Shown: piece after piece, positions 44,830-52,263 of the stretch
Position numbering within the stretch: the stretch's first letter is position 1
How the letters are laid out: every line of letters starts with the position of its first letter
Assembly (NCBI RefSeq): GCF_002968575.1
Contig: NZ_PVBM01000005.1
Location: 1 to 64,000, forward strand
DNA length: 64,000 nucleotides
DNA from: Neorhizobium huautlense
GTDB taxonomy: Bacteria; Pseudomonadota; Alphaproteobacteria; Rhizobiales; Rhizobiaceae
Direction of reading: 5' to 3'
The notes under the pieces: generated by a model
What the model saw: only the letters and a program-made list of their open reading frames with translations
Databases searched by the model: none
What the model was told of the DNA's origin: nothing
Program-made: the position numbers and the translations under genes

Positions 44830-46308
44830 TCAGGCGCGTACGGCCATCCTACCATCCAGGCGATTTACGTCCGCAGTCCGGAGAGCCTTGCGGAATACGT
44901 CGCCGATGCCGATCAGCACCGGCTCGTCGATGCCGATTTCAGCCATCGCGGCAGGCATATCGCTCAACGAGCCGCTCCAGCGCCGTTCGTTTGGCCGGCT
45001 CACCGCGCTGACGATGACGACAGGCATGGTGGAGTTCATTCCCGCCGCCATAAGTCTGGCGGCAATCTCTCCGGCAGTGCGGCCGGACATGTAGTAGATG
45101 GTCGTAGTGCTGGAGTCGGCGAGCGCACGCCAGTCGAGATTATCGGGCAAGATGCCCTTGCGGGAGTGGCCAGTAACGAAGCGGACGCCCTGCGCATGGT
45201 CGCGGTGGGTGAGCGACACGCCGAGCCTGGAGGCCATGGCACTGGCCGAGGTGATGCCAGGTACGACGTCGACGGGTATTCCTTCCTGCTCCAGGCAGGC
45301 GATCTCCTCGCCAGCACGGCCGAAGATCATCGGATCGCCGGATTTCAGACGCACGACGCGTTTCCCGGCCTTGGCGAACTTGATCATCATCGCGTTGATG
45401 TCTTCCTGCTTGCAGCTTTCGCGGCCGCCGCGTTTGCCGACCAGCATCCGCTTTGCCTCGCGTCGAGCGAGTTCCAGCACATCGTCGGAAACAAGATCGT
45501 CGAAGAGAATGACATCTGCGGCCTGCAGGGCACGCATGGCTTTCAGCGTCAGCAATTCCGCGTCGCCGGGACCGGCTCCTACCAAGGTGACGCGGCCGAT
45601 GGCGGGGGCTTCCGAGAGCCTTTCGGCCTCCCTCAGAAGCGCCCCGCCGACCGCCTCCTCCGGCGTATTGGAACCTGCAAATGCACGATCGACGAAACGC
45701 TCCCAGAAGGCGCGCCGTTGCTGACCGGGCGCGAGCCGGGCATTGATCTTTTCTCTCATCGATTGGGCAAGCTCTGCCCAGCCTTTCAGCGATTGCGGCA
45801 GGAGTGTCTCGATACGCCGACGGATCGCCTGAGCCAGGATCGGGGCTGCGCCGTCCGTGGAGATCGACACGACGACCGGCGAACGATTGACGATCGAACC
45901 GAACTGGAACTGGCAGAAGGCCGGCTTGTCGATCACGTTGACCGGTACGCCGGCTCTCAGCGCTGCATGGAAGAAGGCTTCCGCTTCGGCCTCCTCTTCG
46001 CAATCGGCGACCGCCAGGGTGGCCCCGTTCAGCACTTCGGCACTCCACATCCGGGGGTGATGTACAAAACGGCCTTGCGGATGTTCGGATCCGCGCCCGA
46101 CCAACTGGCCGAAGGTCTCGGTGAGGTCTTCGGCATAAACGTGGACCTCGGCACCGCAGGCGGCCAGAAGTTCCGCTTTCCATGCCGCGGCATCCGATCC
46201 GCCTGCGACAATCACCCGCTTGCCCTCAAGCCCCCAGAAGACGGGAAGTTTCGCAAGGGGCGCCAGGCGGGCGGGCGCATCATTCCGCTGCTGCTGCAAG
46301 ACATCCAT
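44830..46308 (-). CDS. cysG: Siroheme synthase (uroporphyrinogen-III methyltransferase / precorrin-2 dehydrogenase / ferrochelatase)
   Basis: A 492-residue multifunctional enzyme making siroheme for nitrite reductase. The N-terminal half has FWGLEGKRVIVAGGSDAAAWKAELLAACGAEVHVYA (NAD site) and VPVNVIDKPAFCQFQFGSIVNRSPVVVSISTDGAAPILAQAIRRRIE. The C-terminal half is the SAM-dependent methylase with VTLVGAGPGDAELLTLKAMRALQAADVILFDDLVSDDVLEL, VRLKSGDPMIFGRAGEEI and GITSASAMASRLGVSLTHR. The start at 46308 lies inside nasA (29-base overlap) and has AGGGGGATCATCG upstream. As the last gene of the nitrate operon it ties cofactor supply to demand. Confidence 0.92.
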   Translation of the reverse strand: MDVLQQQRNDAPARLAPLAKLPVFWGLEGKRVIVAGGSDAAAWKAELLAACGAEVHVYAEDLTETFGQLVGRGSEHPQGRFVHHPRMWSAEVLNGATLAVADCEEEAEAEAFFHAALRAGVPVNVIDKPAFCQFQFGSIVNRSPVVVSISTDGAAPILAQAIRRRIETLLPQSLKGWAELAQSMREKINARLAPGQQRRAFWERFVDRAFAGSNTPEEAVGGALLREAERLSEAPAIGRVTLVGAGPGDAELLTLKAMRALQAADVILFDDLVSDDVLELARREAKRMLVGKRGGRESCKQEDINAMMIKFAKAGKRVVRLKSGDPMIFGRAGEEIACLEQEGIPVDVVPGITSASAMASRLGVSLTHRDHAQGVRFVTGHSRKGILPDNLDWRALADSSTTTIYYMSGRTAGEIAARLMAAGMNSTMPVVIVSAVSRPNERRWSGSLSDMPAAMAEIGIDEPVLIGIGDVFRKALRTADVNRLDGRMAVRA

Positions 46309-48952
46309 CGATGATCCCCCTGATTTCTGCGCGGCAGGAGCCGCAATTGGTGCCGGCATTGGTTTCCTTGCCGATGGCTTCGACGCTGTGGCAGCCGCCC
46401 CGGACGGCACTGACGATGCGGTTGACGCCAACCGAGAAACAGGAGCAGACGGTGGCGCCTGGGTCGGGTTGGTCAGCGCCCGGCCGACCGGCGACGATGG
46501 CAAAGCGCTTGCGCAGGTCACTATGTTCGGCCGTCAGCTGGGCGATCGCCCAGTTGCGGGCGACGGCAACGGGTTGGCGCGCAAGGAACAGGGCGGCAAG
46601 CAGTCTCGAGCCATCGAAGAAGGCGAGCCGAAGATCTCCGGTGTCATGATCGGCATAACCGAGGGGCTCGATATCGCCGCCTATGGAAAAGGCTTTCCGG
46701 CACCAGGCCGTCCAGTCGCCGACCTGATCCGCGAATGCCAGCTCCACCCGCCATCCGCCCTCGGCTTTGGCAAGAGCCCAATAATCGGCTTTCGGTGTGA
46801 TCGGTCTGGTGGATGACACTGCAAAACCATAAAGAGCGGCAGCAAAGGACCGCGCGGCAATGGCGACGTTCTTGGACGCAGGTTGGCCGGAATGGGGGTC
46901 GGTCACCGGAGCGACGAGTGCGTCGATGCGTGCCTGCGCCGCGAACTGGTCGTTCCAGTGCATCGGCACGAAGACACTGCCTTGCGCCTGCCGCTCAGTT
47001 ACCAGCGCACGCACGATGGCTTTGCCGAAAGGACTTTCCAGCTCCACAAGCCCGGCGCCTCGGACGCCGAGCTCCATCGCATCGCGTGGATGTAGTTCGG
47101 CAAAGGGTTCGGCGATATGGCCCGAAAGCCTGGCGCTTTTGCCCGTGCGGGTCATCGTATGCCAATGATCGCGGACGCGGCCGGTGTTGAGTGTCAGCGG
47201 ATATCGCGTGCTGCTCCGGTCCGTCTCCGGCGCCTGGACCGCAACGAAGCGGGCCTTGCGATCAGGGTGGAAGAAACCGCCCTCTGCGAAGAAGCGGGTC
47301 CCCGCGGGCTGCGAGCCAGCAGGTTGCGGCCATTGGAAAGGCATCAAGGCGTTATAAGAAGGGCCATCGATTGCCGCCTGAGCGCCGATGTCGAAATCGC
47401 GGCTGCCCTCGTTCTCGAATGCCGAAAGCGCCGCGTGTTCGGCGAAAATCTCGGCCGCCGACGAAAAGTCGAAGCCTGTGAAACCCATGCGGCGTCCGAC
47501 TCCAGCAAGCTGCCACCAGTCGGCCCTGGCTTCCGCGGGAGCGGCCAGGAAGCGTCGCTGGCGGGAAATGCGGCGTTCGGAATTGGTGACGGTGCCATCC
47601 TTTTCGCCCCAGCCGAGAGAGGGCAACAGCACGTGCGCATGGCGCGCCGTATCGGTCTCGTGCTGAATATCGGAGACCACGACGAAGGGGCAGGCCTGTA
47701 TGGCTGCCTCGACCGCATTCGCGTCCGGCATGGAAACAACCGGGTTCGTTGCCATGATCCAAACCGCCTTGATACGTCCGTCAGCCACGGCGCGGAACAT
47801 ATCCACCGCCTTCAGCCCCGGTTTCTGCGCGATTGTCGGCGATGCCCAAAACCGCTGCACACGGTCGCGATGCTCCGGGTTTTCGATCGCCATATGGGCG
47901 GCAAGCATGTTTGCCAGTCCACCGACTTCCCGTCCGCCCATGGCATTCGGTTGGCCGGTCAGCGAGAAAGGCCCCATGCCGGGTCTACCGATGCGGCCCG
48001 TGGCCAAGTGGCAGTTGAGGATGGCATTGACCTTGTCGGTACCGGACGAGGATTGGTTGACGCCCTGGCTGTAGCAGGTCACTACCTTTTCGTTCGTTTC
48101 GAACAGCCGGAAGAATTCGAGCAGCTGGGAAACCGGCAGACCGGTGCGCGTGATCAAAGCGTCGAGCGTGAGCGCCGATGCGGATGCGAGTGAGTCAGCA
48201 AAACCTTCCGTGTGGGCGGAGATATAGGCTTCGTCTATGGCCAGGCTTTTGCCGAGATGGGCAAGCAGGCCCATAAAAAGCGCAACATCCCCATCGGGGC
48301 GGATCGCCAGATGCAGGTCGGCAATGTCGCAGGTCATGGTGCGGCGGGGATCGATAACGACGACTTTCATAGCCGGCCGCGCAGCCTTGGCGGCCGCAAG
48401 GCGCTGGTAGATCACCGGATGGCACCATGCGAGGTTGGAGCCGATGAGGATCACCAGATCGGCAAGTTCCAGGTCCTCGTAGGTCCCGGGAACGGTGTCG
48501 GAGCCGAAGGCGCGGCGATGGCCGGCAACGGAGGAGGACATGCAGAGCCGGGAATTGGTATCGATGTTCGCAGAACCGATGAAGCCCTTCATCAGCTTGT
48601 TGGCGACGTAATAATCTTCCGTCAGCAATTGTCCCGAGACATAGAAGGCAACTGAATCGGGTCCATGTTCGGCAATGGCCTCGGAAAACTTGCGGGCGAC
48701 AAGATCCAGGGCCTCGTCCCATTCGCTGCGCTCGCCGTGAATCTCCGGATAGAGGATCCGACCGTCAAGATCGATGGTTTCGGCAAGCGCCGAGCCTTTC
48801 GAACAGAGGCGGCCATAGTTGGCGGGATGGTCGGCATCGCCCGCGACCTTGACCGCACCCGTTCCGTCGACGGAGGCAATGACACCGCAGCCAACGCCGC
48901 AATAGGGGCAGGTGGTCCTTGTGCTGTTTTCATTCCCGAGTTCTGGGCGCAT
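46280..48952 (-). CDS. nasA: Assimilatory nitrate reductase, catalytic subunit
   Basis: An 890-residue molybdopterin enzyme reducing nitrate to nitrite in the cytoplasm. The N-terminal [4Fe-4S] motif is TTCPYCGVGCGV...GRLCSKGS; DYYVANKLMKGFIGSANIDTNSRLCMSS and GSNLAWCHPVIYQRL follow in the Mo-bisMGD core, with the dinucleotide-binding domain after about residue 600. A C-terminal BFD-like [2Fe-2S] domain (VCSCFSVGVNRIVSAV...GTNCGSCRAEIRGIID) is typical of NasA-type enzymes. No signal peptide. The start at 48952 matches the family N-terminus; a longer frame to 49030 is not supported. It overlaps cysG by 29 bases. Confidence 0.93.
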   Translation of the reverse strand: MRPELGNENSTRTTCPYCGVGCGVIASVDGTGAVKVAGDADHPANYGRLCSKGSALAETIDLDGRILYPEIHGERSEWDEALDLVARKFSEAIAEHGPDSVAFYVSGQLLTEDYYVANKLMKGFIGSANIDTNSRLCMSSSVAGHRRAFGSDTVPGTYEDLELADLVILIGSNLAWCHPVIYQRLAAAKAARPAMKVVVIDPRRTMTCDIADLHLAIRPDGDVALFMGLLAHLGKSLAIDEAYISAHTEGFADSLASASALTLDALITRTGLPVSQLLEFFRLFETNEKVVTCYSQGVNQSSSGTDKVNAILNCHLATGRIGRPGMGPFSLTGQPNAMGGREVGGLANMLAAHMAIENPEHRDRVQRFWASPTIAQKPGLKAVDMFRAVADGRIKAVWIMATNPVVSMPDANAVEAAIQACPFVVVSDIQHETDTARHAHVLLPSLGWGEKDGTVTNSERRISRQRRFLAAPAEARADWWQLAGVGRRMGFTGFDFSSAAEIFAEHAALSAFENEGSRDFDIGAQAAIDGPSYNALMPFQWPQPAGSQPAGTRFFAEGGFFHPDRKARFVAVQAPETDRSSTRYPLTLNTGRVRDHWHTMTRTGKSARLSGHIAEPFAELHPRDAMELGVRGAGLVELESPFGKAIVRALVTERQAQGSVFVPMHWNDQFAAQARIDALVAPVTDPHSGQPASKNVAIAARSFAAALYGFAVSSTRPITPKADYWALAKAEGGWRVELAFADQVGDWTAWCRKAFSIGGDIEPLGYADHDTGDLRLAFFDGSRLLAALFLARQPVAVARNWAIAQLTAEHSDLRKRFAIVAGRPGADQPDPGATVCSCFSVGVNRIVSAVRGGCHSVEAIGKETNAGTNCGSCRAEIRGIIDGCLAAAAE

Positions 48953-49241
48953 CGGCCTACTAGTTCCTCGCTGGACGACAGATTGCGGAAGCGGCATTCC
49001 CAGGAGCCGGAAACGAAAAACGCTGCGCAATCAACCAGTCCCGAAAGGAATCTGGGTGAGTACACAGCGTCGATGCTGGCGCCTGGATCTTGGCTTTCGG
49101 CGGATCCGCTCCGTTGCAGATTTGCCGATCGGAACATGGCCGCAAGCGGCCTTTGCTCTGCCTGTATCATCGCAAAAGAAACCGAATTGCACAAGATTTA
49201 ATAAGATGCAGTTGCAGCTTAAAAATTAGGCATTTGCCTTT
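48953..49241 (-). other. Leader/intergenic region upstream of nasA
   Basis: A 289-base gap between the kinase/phosphatase stop and nasA. It contains the kinase gene's weak terminator (49221-49239, listed separately) and a perfect palindrome GGCCGC (49138-49143) / GCGGCC (49146-49151). No -24/-12 promoter like that before nrtA was found, and no hexaloop hairpin pair. nasA may be reached by read-through from nirC or have its own unrecognised promoter here. Confidence 0.5.
49221..49239 (-). terminator. Weak intrinsic terminator after the PP2C/kinase gene
   Basis: On the leftward strand a 5-bp stem AGGCA/TGCCT (49228-49239) begins 3 bases after the stop codon and is followed by AATTTTT (49221-49227). 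The stem is short, so termination is probably partial and some transcripts may continue into nasA. Confidence 0.5.
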
Positions 49242-50975
49242 TCAGATAAAGTCCCGGGCCAGCAGACCGATAATGATCAGCCCTAAAATCAGGCTTAGAA
49301 CCTTCCAGAACAGCAGCGGGTTACGCTCGATCAATGAGGGTGTCCGGGTTCCGAGAAGCTTCGCATTCGGATGCGACAGGTCATATTCGAATTCCGAGAG
49401 TTCGGTGTATCGTTTGGCTGGATCGGGATCGACGGCCTTGCGAATGGCTTCCTCGACCCAGTCCGGCACATCGGGGCGGATTTCGCGAAGGCCGGCGAAA
49501 CGAAGTTTCCGCTGCTCTTTCTTGCTTCTTGTGCGTGCGACCGCGGGGCCATAGGGCAGTCGGCCCGTCAGCATGTGGTAGGCAATCGCCCCTAGCGAGT
49601 AGAGGTCGGACTGCTCGCTTCCCCGCTCGCCTGCGAAATATTCCGGCGCGGCGTATTGCACCGTTCCGAGTATGTCGGTGTCATCAAGGCTCGGCGCCGC
49701 CTCGATCACTCCGGCCACTGCTGCCGATCCGAAGTCGATGATCTTCACGGTACCGCTCCGGTCGATCATGATGTTTTCAGGCCGCAGGTCCTGGTGGATG
49801 ATTTCCTTCCGGTGCAAGGCACGAAGCCCATTGGCGATCTGGCCGACGATATCCCGCACCGACCGAAGATCCGCCTTTGGCCGATCGGCCATCCACTGGG
49901 CAAGGGTCTCGCCCTCCACATAATCCATCACCAGGTAGAGCGACCGGCGCGGCTTGAGCGGCTGCCGGCTCTTCAACACGTGAATGCTTGAGACCCGACG
50001 TGCGACCCATTCCTCCATTGCGAAGCGCCGAAGATAGTTCTCGTCCTCCCGCAGATCTGCCGAGGGGAATTTCAGGACCACGTTCTCGCCGGTTTCCGGT
50101 TCGGTCGCCAAAAAGATGTGGCTGCGACTGCTCGCATGGATCTGCCGGTGGAGCCGATATTCTTCGAAATCGCCGGGAATCCGGGGCAGGGGTGCCGGAG
50201 GCAGGGAACCCGCGAGATCGAAGACCGGCTCGAAATCGTTATCCGGCAGGTTGTCGATCCGAACGACCTGGATCGTCAGATTGTCGTCGCTTCCTGCTTC
50301 GTATGCCGAGGCGGCAATGTCCTTGGCTGCAGCGGACAGATCTTCCTCTGACATGAGGCGCGCTGCGATTTGGCGAGGAGCGACATGGGCATGGATGCCG
50401 TCCGTGGTCAGTACGAAAACGTCGCCGGTATGGATGTCCAGCCGGTGATAATCGATCTCCACCGAAGGAAGGAGGCCAAGCGCGCGACCGAGATAGCTTT
50501 CGCTCTGCGACGGGGTCAGGCGGTGGTCGCTTGTCAGCGGCTCCAGACTGCCGCCCGACATCCGCCAGATGCGGCTGTCGCCCATATGGAAAATATGTGC
50601 CCAGCGCCCCTTCAGTACGAGCGCCGAAAATGTGGTGACATGGGCGCGATCGAGATTCTCCACCCCCCGGTTCTGCGCATGGAGCCAGGAATTAGTGGCG
50701 TCGATCACACGGCTCGCCGCAGTCTTCACCGTCCAGGCATCGGAGGTGCAGTAGTAATCGGTCAGGAAGCTCTTGACCGCAGTCTCGGCGGCGATGTGGC
50801 TGACCGGACTTGAGGAGATGCCGTCGGCGATGGCAAGCGCCACGCCCTTCATTGCAAGAACGGCGCCTTCGGGGACGATGGCGCCGTGGAAATCCTGGTT
50901 TATGGCCTTGCGGCCCGGTGCCGAATACTGGCCGATGTCGACCTTGAGTTTGCCCGGGGCGAGAGACTGCAGCAT
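49242..50975 (-). CDS. Bifunctional PP2C-type phosphatase / Ser-Thr protein kinase, C-terminally membrane anchored
   Basis: A 577-residue fusion. Residues 10-240 are a PP2C phosphatase with metal-site Asp residues in INQDF (28), ADGIS (51), MGDSR (133), TTDGI (192) and GSDDN (230-231). Residues 270-535 are a Hanks-type kinase: NVVLKF (Lys302), HQDLRPEN (394-401), IDFGSA (413-418) and EYFAGERGSEQSDLYSLGAIAYHMLTGRLPYG. A single C-terminal helix (LLFWKVLSLILGLIIIGLLARDFI) anchors it with both enzymes in the cytoplasm. The start has AGGAAAAATCT. It lies between nirC and nasA on the same strand, implying a role in nitrate uptake or reduction control; targets are unknown. Confidence 0.92.
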   Translation of the reverse strand: MLQSLAPGKLKVDIGQYSAPGRKAINQDFHGAIVPEGAVLAMKGVALAIADGISSSPVSHIAAETAVKSFLTDYYCTSDAWTVKTAASRVIDATNSWLHAQNRGVENLDRAHVTTFSALVLKGRWAHIFHMGDSRIWRMSGGSLEPLTSDHRLTPSQSESYLGRALGLLPSVEIDYHRLDIHTGDVFVLTTDGIHAHVAPRQIAARLMSEEDLSAAAKDIAASAYEAGSDDNLTIQVVRIDNLPDNDFEPVFDLAGSLPPAPLPRIPGDFEEYRLHRQIHASSRSHIFLATEPETGENVVLKFPSADLREDENYLRRFAMEEWVARRVSSIHVLKSRQPLKPRRSLYLVMDYVEGETLAQWMADRPKADLRSVRDIVGQIANGLRALHRKEIIHQDLRPENIMIDRSGTVKIIDFGSAAVAGVIEAAPSLDDTDILGTVQYAAPEYFAGERGSEQSDLYSLGAIAYHMLTGRLPYGPAVARTRSKKEQRKLRFAGLREIRPDVPDWVEEAIRKAVDPDPAKRYTELSEFEYDLSHPNAKLLGTRTPSLIERNPLLFWKVLSLILGLIIIGLLARDFI

Positions 50976-50993
50976 AGATTTTTCCTGGAGGGT

Positions 50994-51017
50994 GGCTCCG
51001 CCGGCCGCGGCGGAGCC
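50994..51017 (-). other. Intercistronic stem-loop between nirC and the kinase/phosphatase gene
   Basis: Nine-bp perfect stem GGCTCCGCC (50994-51002) / GGCGGAGCC (51009-51017) around a six-base loop, just after the nirC stop and 18 bases before the kinase start. There is no U-tract. The nearness of the stem to the kinase ribosome-binding site could also affect its translation. Confidence 0.62.
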
Positions 51018-51025
51018 AGTGCAGA

Positions 51026-51871
51026 CTACTCCGCGGCGACAAGCCGTGTCGCGGGCTTTTCTTCACCCTTGCGGCTTGGCGAGGTCTTGTAGTGGGTGGC
51101 GTAGATCACGCCGCCGACGAAGGTCAGGCCGCCCACAAGGTTACCGACGACGGTGGGGATTTCGTTCCAGAGGAAGTAGTCCAGCCAGGTGAAATGACCG
51201 CCCAGCATGATGCCCGACGGGAAGAGATACATGTTGACGATGGAGTGCTCGAAACCGAGATAGAAAAAGACCAGGATCGGCATCCACATGGCAATGACCT
51301 TGCCGGATACCGAGTTCGACATCATGGCGCCGATGACGCCCGTCGAAACCATCCAGTTGCACATGACTGCCCGCACGAAGAGGGTCAGCATCCCGGCCGC
51401 TCCAGCAGCAGCGTAACCGATCGTGCGCGATTCACCGATCACGCCGATCTTCTGGCCGACGGCATTGGGCGCTTCGGAAAAGCCCATGGTAAAGATGATC
51501 GCCATGAAGAGGGCGGTCGTCATGGCGCCGGCAAAATTGCCGACAAAGACGAGACCCCAGTTGCGCAGCACGCCGCCGAGCGTCACGCCCGGGCGCTTGG
51601 CGATCAAGGCCAGCGGTACGAGGGTGAATACGCCCGTAAGGAGGTCGAAGCCCATCAGGTAGAGCATGCAGAAGCCGACCGGAAAGAGCAGTGCACCCAG
51701 CAGCGGCTGTCCGGTATTGACCGTGATGGTGACGGCGAAGGCTGCTGCCAGTGCCAGGATGGCGCCGGCCATATAGGCGCGGATTAGGGTGTCCTTGGTG
51801 GACATGAAGATTTTCGATTCACCCGCGTCGATCATTTTCGTCGCGAGTTCCTGCGGGGCTACATAGGACAT
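51026..51871 (-). CDS. nirC: Formate/nitrite transporter family channel, probable nitrite transporter
   Basis: A 281-residue FNT-family protein with six helices and conserved segments: AYMAGAILALAAAFAVTITVN, GFDLLTGVFTLVPLALIAKRPGV, NWGLVFVGNFAGA, and CNWMVSTGVIGAMMSNSVSGKVIAMWMPILVFFYLGFEHSIVNMYLFPSGIML with its central GFEHSIVNM motif (channel His). Beside nirBD it most likely moves nitrite across the inner membrane. GTGGAGGAAATAAACC precedes the ATG. It lies 49 bases after nirD and is followed by a stem-loop. Formate cannot be excluded as substrate by sequence alone. Confidence 0.9.
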   Translation of the reverse strand: MSYVAPQELATKMIDAGESKIFMSTKDTLIRAYMAGAILALAAAFAVTITVNTGQPLLGALLFPVGFCMLYLMGFDLLTGVFTLVPLALIAKRPGVTLGGVLRNWGLVFVGNFAGAMTTALFMAIIFTMGFSEAPNAVGQKIGVIGESRTIGYAAAGAAGMLTLFVRAVMCNWMVSTGVIGAMMSNSVSGKVIAMWMPILVFFYLGFEHSIVNMYLFPSGIMLGGHFTWLDYFLWNEIPTVVGNLVGGLTFVGGVIYATHYKTSPSRKGEEKPATRLVAAE

Positions 51872-51920
51872 GGTTTATTTCCTCCACCAGTCATGATTTT
51901 TGTAGAGAGTGTGGCAAGCA

Positions 51921-52253
51921 TCATTCGGCTGCGGCGAGCGCCAGGCTCTCGAGAGCCATGAAGATTTCGTCGCCGCGTAATTCCAGTTGGATGGTTTTGA
52001 CGGAGCCTTCGTCGGCACCGAGCGCCTTGCCGGTTTCGAGCGAAATCACCCAGTTGTGGAGCGGACAGGTCACCGAAGTGCCGTGCACGATCCCCTGGCT
52101 GAGTGGGCCGCCCTTGTGAGGGCAGTGGTCTTCGATGGCGAAAACCTGGTTTTCAGCAGTGCGGAACACCCCGATCTTGCCCATGGGCGTCTTCACGCAG
52201 CGGGCGCCGCGAAGCGGGATGTCATCGATCTTGCCGATTGCAATCCAGTTCAT
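51921..52253 (-). CDS. nirD: Nitrite reductase [NAD(P)H] small subunit, Rieske type
   Basis: A 110-residue subunit with a Rieske [2Fe-2S] fold: IEDHCPHKGGPLSQG and TCPLHNWVISLETG supply the two Cys-x-His pairs. It works with NirB in reducing nitrite to ammonium. I use the ATG at 52253 (MNWIAIGKI) because AAGGAG lies 6 bases upstream; the ATG two codons earlier abuts that site. It is 10 bases after nirB. The C-terminus is an Ala-rich tail (LESLALAAAE). Confidence 0.93.
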   Translation of the reverse strand: MNWIAIGKIDDIPLRGARCVKTPMGKIGVFRTAENQVFAIEDHCPHKGGPLSQGIVHGTSVTCPLHNWVISLETGKALGADEGSVKTIQLELRGDEIFMALESLALAAAE

Positions 52254-52263
52254 CGTCATCTCC

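Noticed and set aside
46280..46521. Longer 563-codon version of cysG starting at 46521
   Set aside because: The first 71 codons overlap nasA and are Pro/Ala/Ser-rich without family match; the ATG at 46308 has AGGGGG and the proper siroheme synthase N-terminus.
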